A DNA stretch of 64,000 nt from Litoditis marina (taxonomy: Eukaryota > Nematoda > Chromadorea > Rhabditida > Rhabditidae), in the NCBI GenBank assembly GCA_964036275.1, contig OZ038433.1, forward strand, positions 49,747,605 through 49,811,604, in the 5' to 3' direction. The notes under the pieces were generated by a model. That model saw nothing but the letters and a program-made list of their open reading frames with translations. It made no database searches and was not told the DNA's origin. The number at the start of each line of letters is the position of its first letter. The stretch's first letter is position 1. A program made the position numbers and the translations under genes. Below, piece by piece: positions 12,201 to 35,735 of the stretch.

Positions 12201-14952
12201 TCGAAATGTGAGAACATCTTTTTCATTTCGGTATAATTAGGAAAACATCAGGCCTTTTGAAATCAGAGAAATAAAAAGATATAAATTCGACAGAAAGGAA
12301 AATTGAGAATTCATGAATCTTTCGTGATGTTTGCTCATTTGGCTAGTTTGGGATAGAAGTATATATGTTCGTTGAAGTTCGGAAGGAGTTTTATTTTAAG
12401 AAAATGCAATGTACACTCTTTTTCGGTGGTCCAACTTAACCACCTGAGAAACATTACTTTTATCCCAAACGAAATCAAACTGTTATGGAGTACAAAAGCA
12501 GATGCATTATTTATAAGAACCGTGTGTTTCAACCAAACTATTAGAGTAAGGTAGTTATCGGTTAGATCGATTTTTCTTCTCTTCGCCTTGGAAGAAATAA
12601 GTGTAGTAGTTCTGGCAATAATGGGTAGTTAGTGAAGTCGTCTCAAGTACTGACTCAAATCGTACATGACTTTCTGTTTTTTAGAGGTTTTTTTTGAAAT
12701 ATATTCTCCCAGATTCTACTTCAAATTGGTTAAATATAGTGGCAGATCGCACTAGAATCATACTTCATCTGGATGTTTGAGCCTTCCTATATAGTACTTC
12801 TAATCTAGTCTTGTCAGTGGATCGGCGGAAGGCGGCCACGATGCGCGAGAGACGCCGGCTGCGCAAGGTGAACGAGGCATTCGAGGTGGTCAAGCAGCGC
12901 ACCTGCCCCAATCCGAACCAGAGACTGCCCAAGGTAAGCAAGGTACGAACTTATTGAAACACTCGCATGAATTAGCAACTCCGAAACTCGGTCATTTTGT
13001 TCGTCTATGGCCGATTTTAGATTAGTTATGATGTTTGTTTTCACGTTGTCTTCATCTTTCCGATTCTGTTCTCACTCAACCGAACTCAAGACTTTTTATC
13101 AAACCAGTCAGTTGGTGTACCTACTAGTACATCAAAAACATGAAAACCATAGCCATCACATCGAACCAATGTATTGAAATGGAATTAAACAACCAATATA
13201 AAAATGTATGCAGTTGTAAATGACAGTGTTGGTAAGAAGTTGAACACTCCGTTATCAAGCATTCACGAGCAAACTACCATTAAGATCACATGTAATAAGT
13301 TTTATTTTGTGCTCGACTGCGAAATCCGTTTGCTGAGTTCTTACAACAATGGAATACTTGAAGATGTGTTTTTTCAGGTTGAGATCCTTCGATCTGCAAT
13401 TGAGTACATCAACAAACTGGAAGACATGCTCGGGGTACAAGGAAAAATGACCAAGATCATGGCTCAAAACCAAGGACTCTCCATGCATCAACCGGGAGGA
13501 GAATATCTGGTACGTTCGCATTTCAATGTTCCGCGCTCTCTTTATATAGACAAGGTATAATGCGATTTGTTGTGTGAATCTAATTGGAAGATAAAGCAGA
13601 AAACTCAGATATAAGAAAAGCTTAACAGATCCAAGATCAATATGTCTCTGCTCTAACCTTTCACGGAATATTGACTGTCCCGAGTGCGTAAAGCAAGAGA
13701 GCAGGATAGTATGAAGGTATTGGAATGTTCTATTGTTTTCACCATTATCACTGAGACCTCGGAAGCGTGCCAACAAAATTTTCAGATGGGTTTTACCCAT
13801 GTTAATGTTCCAAAACTTATAAAAGATTCTCTGAGGGGCAGATAACCATTGTTACAGTACTTATGTAAAAATCGTTTGAATAAAACCAATTATTTCTATG
13901 GAATATAACTATTTGAAATCTCATTGGCAGGCTGTCAAACTCTTAGTGGGAGTGAAGCGAACTACAGCCTATGTCATCTGAATGTTTCAGCCCACCACCA
14001 ACCCGGCGTTCCCGTCTCCCTTCGACGGCGGCTACGACGACGACGATATGACGTCCGACGAGGAGCCGGACAGCCCGCTGGCACCCGGTGAGGACGAAAA
14101 GTCAGTAGTATCGTTATGTTATCTGAAACATAAAAAAATATATTGATTTTCGAAAAGAAGTTTTAAGTAGATAAATATGCATACACTTAAGTAGAAATTT
14201 CAATTTGAGCACATTCCATGAAAAAACTGAATATGAAATTAAAAATGTTATTCGATAAAATAAGAATAAGATGTGATATCATGTGACTGTGAGTCTCATG
14301 TAAACACTACGTGTCTGAAAACTGTTTGAAGTGCAGAGTTAAGTGCTTCCAAAAAAAAACATTGCACAACGACTAATTCAGTACAGCCCGAAAAAAAATG
14401 TTAAGTTTGAACTGAACTTGAATGACACCTCTATATTCGTACTGCTAGAAAGAATATTGATTGAGTTGAACATCCGGTTATGTTTCCAAGGTTCTTCTGG
14501 ATTGATTTCCTCAGCTGCCAATAGTTATGGAATTTAGTGCTTAATCACACACTGTTTCTAAGGTTCTTCTGGATTGATTTCCTCAGCTGCCAATAGTTAT
14601 GGAATTTAGTGCTTAATCACACACTGTTTCTAAGGTTCTTCTGGATCGATTTCCTCAGCTGCCAATAGTTATGGAATTTAGTGCTTAATCACACACATCT
14701 ATAGGGTTTGGTAGCTACCTTGTTTGTATCTTTAATTCGTGAATCTCGTTTTTACCCACAGTGCATAATTACTCAGACAAATCCCAGGTAAACAAGTTCA
14801 CTGTTTCAGCGGAAATACGAAAGCGGACCTCGCTGGATCGTCTGTCCAGGATAGTGGCAAACATAGCGGGCGAGGACGGGGAAGGGGCCGAGGCCGAGCC
14901 CGAAAGTAGCCAGACGAAAGAGGAAGCTGAGAAACAGCTGGTAGAATTGTAG
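9241..14952 (+). CDS. hlh-1: MyoD-family bHLH transcription factor HLH-1
   Basis: Nuclear myogenic regulator that binds E-boxes as a dimer with an E-protein. Seven phase-matched exons: 9241-9395, 11346-11488, 12121-12207, 12818-12933, 13378-13509, 13991-14087 and 14762-14952 (TAG). About 305 residues, close to the 324 of C. elegans HLH-1. The N-terminus carries DITTLTTF and [12 protein letters not shown], matching C. elegans blocks. Exon 4 encodes the basic region ([19 protein letters not shown]) with a cysteine just before NPNQRLPK. Exon 5 holds helix 2 ([18 protein letters not shown]) and the nematode-typical [11 protein letters not shown]. Exon 6 has an acidic tract ([16 protein letters not shown]). 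Exon 7 ends with [12 protein letters not shown], the conserved C-terminal helix. Exon 2 has tandem acceptors CAGCAG, and exon 7 has a second in-frame acceptor at 14809. Introns 1 and 5 hold family E MITEs; intron 6 holds a minisatellite. Confidence 0.96.
10797..11036. mobile_element. MITE, family E (TATAGTTCG ... TTGGCAGCGTGCCAA)
   Basis: A ~240 bp element with ~45 bp imperfect inverted ends: left ATATAGTTACGGTCATTCC, then GAGACTTGGCAGCGTGCCAA; right TTGGCAAGATGCCAACGGGT, then CTCAGTGGGAATGAAACG and AACTATAG. It lies in hlh-1 intron 1. Non-coding. Confidence 0.8.
13738..13970. mobile_element. MITE, family E copy
   Basis: The left end reads CACTGAGACCTCGGAAGCGT then GCCAAC; the right end reads TTGGCAGGCTGTCAAACTCT, then GTGGGAGTGAAGCGAACTAC. 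The pattern matches the copies at 10797 and 16000. It occupies the 3' half of hlh-1 intron 5 and ends about 20 bases before the acceptor of exon 6. Confidence 0.7.
14489..14697. repeat. 72 bp minisatellite, 2.9 copies
   Basis: Three almost identical direct repeats of exactly 72 bases, each containing TTCTGGATTGATTTCCTCAG and GTTATGGAATTTAGTGC, lie in hlh-1 intron 6 just before the last exon. The copies differ at only one or two bases, so the expansion is recent. Confidence 0.95.
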
Positions 14953-17196
14953 AACACATCCAGTAATGCGAATGTTGGCTTACAATTCTAATTTTGTGTA
15001 AACAGTCTTCATTTAGTGATTTTGGTATAAAAATACCCTACATTCGTAAGCCCGTTCAGTTTAGTTTTTCCCCGTAACGATAGGGTTACACTACACTGCT
15101 TATTTTGTCAAACACCTTTGTTATGTTCTAATTTGACGTGCCTTTCTACCGAAGCGATTAGATCAAATAACTAACAAAGAGTAAAAAGTCAATATGATGC
15201 TGAAAACTCGTTTAAATTCAAAAATTTTCTCCGGAAAAAAGAAGTTTCCGGTCACTCATGGCTTCGGTAGATACGCTCACTACATACCTTTTTGCTTTGA
15301 TGTCTTTTGATACGACTGTTTATGGTTTTTTCTGCCCTTCATTCTGGTTATTGTTTGCCATTAGCAATAATCTGTTCAGTTATGCCTGAACTTGCCACTC
15401 TGTACATATGTATTACTTTTCTAATATCTTGCCGCTTCAAACCGTTTGACAAACTTTTAAAAAACGTTTTTGTGGAAGTATTATTTTGGTCGAAAATACC
15501 CAGCTCTTATAATACTTATAATGCCTTGTAACATTCGGCTGAGTTTTGCCACCCATTTTTTTAATAGTGCCTTCCATTTCTGTCTTGCTCAATAACAATC
15601 AGAACGTATTTTCACTTGCGATTATTTAGTGCCTTTTATAATTATTGTGCAATTGTTTTGTTTAAAATATTTTTGGTTTCATAAAACTTTTCGTTAGAAG
15701 TTTTACCTGGAAAGTTAAATAGAATGCAAAAACATCAGAACTTTGTGCTAGAATCAGTTCGGATCGGATTCAAATTTCAGTGAAACTAACCGTTTTCAGC
15801 TGGTGCGCAAGCACAATGCACCAATATATCACATAATTAGAGCGCGCCACAAAATCAATGACAGTTTTCCAAAATCATCGACGTAAAAAGAATGCTCAGC
15901 AGTCCTTGTGTAACCCGGAGAACTAGTGTGCCACATTAGTACTTAATCTGAAATTTGTTCATGTTAGCAAATTCATCATGATGAGAATGAGGGGGTATAT
16001 AGTTCGCATCATTTCCCAACTGCACTTGGGCAGCTTGCCAATGAAACTTCAAGGCAGTTTTTGAACTTGTTGAAAAACTTCATCAACGATAAAAATTTAT
16101 GTTATGGGTTCTTCCCTGCAGTCATAATTCGTATTCAGCAAACCTTTCTGTAAAATATATGTTCTCTCTAAATAACAGTCTTCCAAAATTTTTGGCACGC
16201 TGCCAACGAGTCCAGTTGGGAGATGTGAGCACTATATTCCATACGACACTGTTAAGCAAACAACTTCAAAGGAGAAAGAAAAACGTGTGATGTGATAGAA
16301 CTGTTCTAAAACAAAGTCGTGTTTCATACACACCACTCGCACAGTACACCGCCGATCCCCTTCTATACCACACTATTTCGCGGGGTGTACACTGTAATTC
16401 GCCAGGAAAACTTTTACAATAATAGGTCTATTTTACAGTAATCACACTCATGTTATCTAGAATATATCCACAGGAACAGCTTAGAAGCTCAGAGAGCGGG
16501 GTAATAACCCTTCCGTCTTCTAAGATGGGGAGAAGTTTCGTTGATACCACCACAGTGAACCATTCAGAGCACTATAATAACCCAGTATACGTATCCTGAG
16601 AGATGTTAGGTAGTATCATCCAAAACATTCGCTCGCACGTATGAATAAATTTCAACAATTGATTTAACAATTTCACAGTGAGCGTTCATTAGGCACAAAG
16701 CAACATAAAACAACAATATTTCTTCTCCATCCTATTTCATATAGTAATTGTAATATATAGTTAACAATCACAAGGTATCACTGAACCGAGACTTAGAATG
16801 GAATGAAAACACCCGCTGAATGAGAATAGAAACATATTGAAAGTGAATGAATTGGTCACGTGCAACGTGAGAAAACATCACACGTGCAGTTCACGTGAGC
16901 GAATTTTGATGTGCTTCACACGATACACGTGACAATGTAGTTGACTAGTACACATGAGATCTGAAGAATTTCTACATTGAAAATAAACACGAAGCTATTA
17001 TCACTAATGATAGAGTGGATGAAAAACTGGAACTGGAATAAAGAAATCCGGCGAGTAGCGAAGTATCACACTGTTCTGTAAAGAACACTGATTAAATGTT
17101 TCACTGGATCTATATAGCTGATAATGATTTTCCATCTTAGTGGATTCGCCATTATGAAATACCAAGTGGAAGAAATCTCAGAACTGTTGAAAGACC
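14953..17196. other. intergenic, hlh-1 to DUF7044 gene (convergent)
   Basis: This is the 3' flank of two converging genes. Apart from the family E MITE at 16000-16246 and the diverged CACGTG foldback at 16853-16948, nothing coding was recognised. Open frames at 15307-15531 and 16099-16290 lack splice or family support. Confidence 0.5.
16000..16246. mobile_element. MITE, family E copy
   Basis: Begins TATAGTTCGCATCATTTCCC and CTTGGGCAGCTTGCCAATG; the other end is the inverse, TTGGCACGCTGCCAACGAGT then CAGTTGGGAGATGTGAGCAC. It lies just downstream of hlh-1. Confidence 0.8.
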
Positions 17197-29558
<12,362 letters not shown>

Positions 29559-29613
29559 CTGAAAAGCAGAGATTTCGCGACAGAAAACTACTCTTTGAGA
29601 CACAGATATCAGA

Positions 29614-29781
29614 GTACGTATTCTAGAAGATCCCCGCAGCTTCATCCCATACTGCGTCTCTCGCTCTGCCTCACTATTTCTCGTCTCTTACATCCCGGCG
29701 GGGTGTGAGAGCAGAGAAATAGCGTACGTTTGAGGAGAAGCAAGATGGGAGGAAGGTGCCGGGATCTCCTAGCATACGTAC
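29614..29781. mobile_element. palindromic MITE, family A copy 2
   Basis: The ends GTACGTATTCTAGAAGATCC and GATCTCCTAGCATACGTAC are near-inverted copies. The internal sequence (ctgcgtctctcgctctgcct and its neighbour ctcactatttctcgtctc) closely matches the copy at 35064. It lies between the outermost exon of the DUF7044 gene and the first exon of the 106-residue gene. Confidence 0.8.
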
Positions 29782-29851
29782 TCAGTTGAGTGCAGACGTT
29801 TGCACTCTATCTCGCAAGTACTGTTGTATTTTGTGTTCTTCTCGTTTCACA

Positions 29852-31431
29852 ATGAATGCAGGTAAGGCGATTGTTAGTTCTCAAACTGTATTATTGATGT
29901 ATTTAAACTTATTTCAGTGGCTAATCCATACTTCGTTGATGTAAACATTTCGGGAGTGAGGTTCCAATGCCCTTTCTTGTTTCTCCAAGATCATTTCAAT
30001 GTTTCAGGGGTTGGGACCCGTGAATCCCCAGCGGATGTTGCGATTCGCATTGCAAAACTTTGATGGATGCCATAATTGGGTTGACATTGATTGCCATGCA
30101 ATCTCGGCCAGATGAGCACTGAGACATTTTTCTTGGTTTTCATTCGCAAACACAGATTGTCGGTGGAGACGAACTGGCTATGTATGCAAGATATGAAAAA
30201 GGGGGAAAACTAGTTGATTACATGCAGTACGATAAATTGTATATTGCAACGAAGTGAGAGAAAAACGAGTTATTTGACAGAAGAAGTTTAAAAAAAGTTT
30301 CAAATTAAATCAATAGTAAATTATTGCAATAGTAGTGACAAGCTACAACCTACATCACGCCGCCTCGTGACACATGAATTCAGATTTGAATCCGAAATAA
30401 AAACTACCAAAAGCGTGGTTTTTGTTCATTGGAACTTTGTAATCTGTTTGAATGTTTTGCCCACGTTATTTAACGGAACAACCTTCGCATACTTTGTTTT
30501 CGTTCGTGAAGTCATTCTATGAGTAAACATTTGTAAGTTCTACACACCAAGAAACGACAAATCGGGATAATATTTAAAATAAACATTTTGTGCGAGAACA
30601 GATCTAGACAATCGAGCTGGGGTCAGTCTATTTGATTTACTCTTACATTTGCAAGTTTTGTGAGCTTTTCGAGAATCGAATCTGTATATAAACCCCATTT
30701 TAGGCATATTGAGCTAGTTATATGTCTTCATATTACTTCTACCCAGATCGCTTCATTTTTTCTGATACTCATTCACGCGCGATGCAAACCTCATTAAGAC
30801 CCATTATTAAAAAGAAGCGGAGAAAATGACCACTTTATGCAAACTAACGAGTTCTGTAGATGTACTTGTTTTACCGAAACTGAATCGTGCGATTTAATGG
30901 ATCGGTACACTCTAGGAGTCAAGGTAAGCCTTAAAGGCAGATATCCACGCCACCATCGAAATTGAGATAAGGTCACTTTTCAATTCTACCGGGTAGTTAC
31001 TACCAGAGTTACTACCAGTACCAGTTAGTCGCTTATAGGCGGTTTACCATACTTTCAATTTGCCCGCTGGCGTGGATATCTGCCTTTACTGAAGTTTGAT
31101 TAACCCTTGAAATAATCAATAAAAGTTGAACTTAGTACAAGTAGTTTTACTGTTATGGTTTACTAGGTACTCTTTTCAAATCCATACCTCGTAAAAAAAA
31201 CATTTATGAAAACAGAAAGTATTTAGAATCTCTATTCTCTTCTTTTCTCTTGCTCTATAGACCTATTATCAGATTTCTTTCTTTCCATTTTGTTTTAAAA
31301 CATTACTTTTGGTGTGCGCCCTTCGTAGGTTTCACGAAATTGAAATAGAGAAGCGGCTACTTTTGTTGAACGAATTGACCGGATGCAGCAAATTGCCCTC
31401 GGAATTGCGGGCAGTCGAGAAATTCGACTAA
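29852..31431 (+). CDS. unrecognised small protein, 106 residues, five exons
   Basis: Exons 29852-29861, 29918-29955, 30008-30079, 30156-30253 and 31329-31431 (TAA) fit in phase at all four junctions (1, 0, 0, 2). The product begins MNAVANPYFVDVNISG, then GLGPVNPQRMLRFALQNFDG and CHNW, then IVGGDELAMYARYEKGGKLV and DYMQYDKLYIATK, and ends FHEIEIEKRLLLLNELTGCS and KLPSELRAVEKFD. The C-terminal third is likely helical and could be a short coiled coil. There is no signal peptide or membrane segment. Intron 2 is 53 bases and ends in the recurrent AATGTTTCAG; intron 4 holds a 157 bp MITE. The donor of exon 3 (TGG|GTTGAC) is weak, and exon 2 could alternatively read through. I do not recognise the family. 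The gene is divergent from the DUF7044 gene. Confidence 0.6.
30932..31088. mobile_element. 157 bp MITE with 20 bp perfect inverted ends
   Basis: AAAGGCAGATATCCACGCCA at left is matched by the exact complement ending TATCTGCCTTT at right, flanked by TTA on both sides, which fits a TTA or TTAA target duplication. It lies in intron 4 of the 106-residue gene. Only one copy is in the window. Confidence 0.85.
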
Positions 31432-33104
31432 TTTCTTTATTTGCAGCCAAGATTCCAATAGAACTGGCGGACAACTATCAGGTAACTCCGAGTACATAAG
31501 TCATTTGGGCGGGATAGGGCAAACAAGACAGATCTTGCCTCGATTAGGTGGGTTTGTAGTTTGATATATTTTCTGATTGGTAATGAATTGTACAAAACAA
31601 CTACAACAAACTTAAGTAATTTTGAAAATTAGAAATCGGAGAAGACTCAATCCTGTCAGATTCGAAATATGAAAAAAAAAACTATTGATGTATACAACAT
31701 TCGTGAGAGTCAGAATGTTGGCTAAATGTCGCTTCAACTAAAATCCTACGATTAGTAGTACAACCAATTGTCTAAGCTCGCCGTAATGCTCATCCAAGTT
31801 CACTGGAATGTTTCATGTCTTTCATAATGACGAGGCACAGAGCCCCCCTATTAGCATCTTTGTCGTGCCCTATGCTACAATTCACACGCTTCACTAAACA
31901 GAAATTGTCATCTTGTCAAAAGTCACGAGAGCTATACGAATCAAAATGAGAACGTACAAATACAGGCTTCCAATTGTTATATTAAAAGTACTAACGAAAA
32001 TACGTCGGGAGAAAATAAACAGTACAGTTAACTAGGCCAGTAGTATGAATTTAGGTCAGTAATTTAAAGGGCATACGAATCATTCACGTAAACTTCATTA
32101 TTATTGATTTGATTTTACCTAAACACGTTTCTCTACCGGTCCGTTGCGTGTTTGACCTTGTTATCAATAATTAATGAAATGTGACAAGACATCTCGAGAG
32201 GTGTCGAATGATGCGAATTACGAATGATATCGACTAACCGATATTCAAATTTCTGTGAAACTTTATAGTTCGCTCACGGAAATGAAATTGAAAAGCCTTA
32301 TGTACGCTTATCTTATAGATTAGGCGTAACATTGAAGCTAACTATCTTTATTTCGACGCCTCAATCATCGAATCAATGTTTTCCAGGAGCATCGTGAAAA
32401 TACGATTTAAAATAGAATTGATTATTGAGTAATTAAGTATTTTCCTAATTTTGGATAGGTAAAACCAAATAAAATATTTAATATTCAGTGTTATAGAATA
32501 ATACTAGTTTACTGTTTCGTTTAAGAAGTTCGCGTACATGAACAACGCCATATAACGTAGGTCAAGATCTATTTTGAAAATGTCTAATAATGTTAAAAAA
32601 GTTAACTAATGTTAATTTCATTTTGTCTTGTACTATTCCGGTTGGACGAATGGTCATTGTTGATTTTTCAGCTCAATGAACAAACAACCCTGTTTTATAA
32701 TGCAAAGATAAGACTTTATCACGTCTAGTAGTGGGCGAAAAAGAAGAGTTTTACGGAGCTTTGATTTCTAAATTTTAGACAAAAACCACATAAATAAACA
32801 TTAAACCCCTCTGAGAAAATAAAAACAGGACGAAAAGAACTTATGAAAAAAATGAAGTATTTTTCCAGTAGTGTAATAAGGGCTGTTTGTAGAAATAAAA
32901 CGAGCTCCATCCACCAGAAGGTGAGTGAAAATTATATTTTAGAAATATTACACTGAAAACCTTGTACTGATCAGAATGAAAACAGGCTGCCTACCTTCTT
33001 GGATGTAAAAAATAGAACTAATTAATAATAGCCGCATGAAGTTGAAATTCCAAATCATCTGGTTACATCGCCGAGATAAGAAGAGACACCCGGCTGTCTT
33101 CGAG

Positions 33105-33172
33105 AGGCGGGACCGAAATGGGCGGGGCTTATATTGCAATGGGGGCGCGGAACGGAAACGGCGGTTAGTCAC
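33105..33172. promoter_or_regulatory. GC-box cluster with TATA-like centre
   Basis: GGCGGGACC, GGGCGGGGCTTATATTGCAA and GGGGGCGCGGAACGG lie within 68 bases in otherwise AT-rich DNA. GGGCGGGGC is an Sp1/KLF-type site. No transcript start can be seen on either side, so this is a candidate promoter or enhancer only. Confidence 0.35.
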
Positions 33173-34132
33173 GCAAATTCACACGTGAAACGGAAGAAAA
33201 GACAAAAAGTTTTGTGTGAGTTCTAACAAAATACAACAACAACGTTCATCTGTTGATCTTATGTTGATCATGAATTCACTTCATGTCTATGTGAAAGTTG
33301 ATAACTGGACTTCAATAAAATATGGTGTGTGTTTTTAACGGAAAACACATAAATTTTATACTGTTATAAAAGATATACATAAACACAAAACACATAAATG
33401 TTATAAATGCAACCGCCACGAGCCGGCATTTAGCCCACAGAAAAATAAGGAAACCAAAACCATTTGCGGCACAATACTGCTCTGTCTTTTTGCTCTAGTA
33501 AACAGTATGTTGGCTTATGGTTTCCATTAGTTTTGGTTACCTCTCGGATACTCATTCAAAAAGGGAACATTTATATGGAAGATTGTGCATGCTTCCTTGT
33601 GGCTGTATACTGTATACATTCATGAAATTCAGTGAGAAGTAAAATAATAGCGTAAAATTTCGTTTGTTAGTATGATCAATAAGAGTGAACCTATACTATA
33701 CAATTGCAAACTCATTCGAGTAATGAGATAACTAACCTACACTCTCTCGGTAGTAGTTTAGTCGAGATGAATCGTCATGAAACAAAAATATTTTATAACT
33801 ACAATCAGTCAATTGTTTTCTCGAAAACCCCTCCACGTAATTAAATTAAATTAAATTAACCCTCCACGTAAGGTGCGGACTAGAAATTTATTCATCATAC
33901 TTCCTGTTCTGAAACATTTATGAAGTGATTTCAATGTTTCATTCACTGTTCATATAGTGCGCAAAGTTAATAGTTACGGTGACGTTAGAGTAACCAGTGG
34001 TTGAATATGTTGATGTAACCCAGTACTGTATTTTGGTGCAATTCCAATAGATTTTTGAGTTTATAAGATTTCAAAGTTGACGTTTTGAGTCTGAATATCT
34101 TTGCCGACCTTCAAATGTTTTTTCGGGAAACA

Positions 34133-34455
34133 TGTACAATCGCCCCCCACCCAACAATCACCCCCCTCGTGGTAATATTACCCCCCACCTAATTGAAATC
34201 CTAGAAAAATCGTGCGAAGGTGGGGGTAATTGATTAATGGGTGGGGGGACATTGTACATCTTCGACAATGAACAATCATCCCCCACAACACAAAATGGGG
34301 GTGATAGTACATACCCGGAACTGATGAACAATTACCCCCCCCCCCCCCTCAACCCAAGCCTGCAGTAAATAAGCATAGTGTATAATCGCCCCCCAAAGGT
34401 GGGGGGGGGTGATTGTAGTACGGGCCCTTTTCAACCCATTTGGGACCAGGGTGGG
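34133..34455. repeat. C/G-homopolymer-rich inverted element
   Basis: TGTACAATCGCCCCCCACCC at 34133 and its rough complement GGGTGGGGGGACATTGTACA at ~34240-34257 form an inverted repeat. More C6-C14 and G5-G9 runs follow up to 34455, including a 14-base C run at 34336-34349. The four or more G-runs per strand could fold as G-quadruplexes. Confidence 0.8.
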
Positions 34456-34937
34456 GGGCAAATGTAAACTACTCCCTGTTTTTCTTGTTGAAAAAACGTT
34501 TTTGCCATCTAAAAACAAACTAAGCTTAATCGGAATAAAACCTCAAAAATGGACCAACAAACGAAACAAAATTCAAGTTCTTCGATTCCAGATTGAAACT
34601 CGAATTCTCTCAAATTGCTGAACTGTGTCAACTTCTAGTTTACTCGAAAAAAGGCAGTGAAGCAAAAAAAAGCACAAGGTGAGCCTTGCATGACTGACCG
34701 AGCATCAGTAATCTACCTTTTTCCTTCTAACTTTTATCTTTTTAAGATTTATTAAAACAATATAAAAACAAAACTTTTAACTTTTTTGAGATATATAAAA
34801 ACATCCACATAACCTGCGGTGCAAGTTTTGACCAGATAGTAACGTTACGTTCTTCTAGATTGCTGGGAGATCACTACGCCACCAGAAAGGTTCACATTTC
34901 GGAAGATAAACAATTTCTCACGCCCGCCAACGTTTTC

Positions 34938-34980
34938 GAGCTGACGTCATCATAGCAGAATAATTTATGACGTAACAACC
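34938..34980. promoter_or_regulatory. two bZIP/CRE-type sites
   Basis: A perfect CRE palindrome, TGACGTCA (in GAGCTGACGTCATCATAGC), is followed about 25 bases later by ATGACGTAAC, a half-degenerate CRE. Two such sites within 45 bases are uncommon by chance, but no gene start was found next to them. Confidence 0.35.
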
Positions 34981-35063
34981 GCTCATTTAAACTGAAAACT
35001 TTCTTTGGATACCGGCAGTTGAAGACTTCGAAAGACTTCCTTCTTCTTAGCCGGGTTTTCATG

Positions 35064-35232
35064 GTACTTATGATAGTAAACCCCGGCACCTTGTTTCCAT
35101 CCTGCGTCTCTCGCTCAGCCTCACTATTTCTCGTCTCTTACTTCCCGGCAGGATGTGAGAGCAGAGAAGTAGCGTACGTTCGAGAAGACGCAAGCCTGAG
35201 ATGAAAGTGCCGGGATATTCTAGAATATGTAC
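35064..35232. mobile_element. palindromic MITE, family A copy 3
   Basis: Same inverted ends as copies 1 and 2, slightly diverged (GTACTTATGATAG left, complement ATTCTAGAATATGTAC right). The inner part is nearly identical to copy 2, including cgtctctcgct and gagcagagaagtagcgtacg. A fragment (ctgcgtctctcgctgttctc) also sits at about 56240. Confidence 0.8.
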
Positions 35233-35495
35233 TCAGTAGAACATCAACGCTATGAACAAGAGCATACTGTCTTGATTTATGATGAAATCTCGATGATTCG
35301 AAGTCTTTTTCCTCATTTTTCTGTTTTCCTTTTAGAGAAACAATAGATCCAAGATTCCGAGATTTATTGTGATCACATCACATTGTTTCAAAGTGGAGAA
35401 TCAGTAGTTGGTGAACTATTGGAAAAATATTAATAATAATAAAAATCGGGAACTTAGCCTGCAGTGTCCATAACTTGGTTGAGGGAGTGACAAAT

Positions 35496-35580
35496 CATTG
35501 TTGTAGTTTGGTTGCGATACAGACCTCATTAATGATGTTTGACCGAATAGGAACGGGTTGAAACTACAAACACAGCGGGA
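35496..35580. mobile_element. short foldback element, family C copy
   Basis: TTGTTGTAGTTTGGTTG and GTTGAAACTACAAACACAGC are imperfect inverted ends around 45 bases. It lies directly before a family B MITE at 35606, so two elements are almost adjacent. Confidence 0.6.
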
Positions 35581-35605
35581 TGAGGTAACACCGTATATAC
35601 TGGAA

Positions 35606-35735
35606 GTCAATTGCACAGTTGCACAGTCACGTGAAACATGTTAAACACAGCAGAACTCAGAAACGTGAAAAGACAAGGTGCAAGATTCCTCTTTAGAACG
35701 CTAACTTTACGTGATCAATCTACTTCTTGTATATG
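35606..35735. mobile_element. MITE, family B copy
   Basis: Contains GTCAATTGCACAGTTGCACA (a small internal duplication of TTGCACAG) followed by GTCACGTGAAACATG. It ends in GTGATCAATCTACTTC, more diverged than other copies. Confidence 0.75.

Noticed and set aside
31449..31491. Apparent exon AKIPIELADNYQ after the orphan gene stop
   Set aside because: It has an acceptor and a donor, but the preceding exon ends in a clear stop and no partner exon is in phase; probably 3' UTR or chance.
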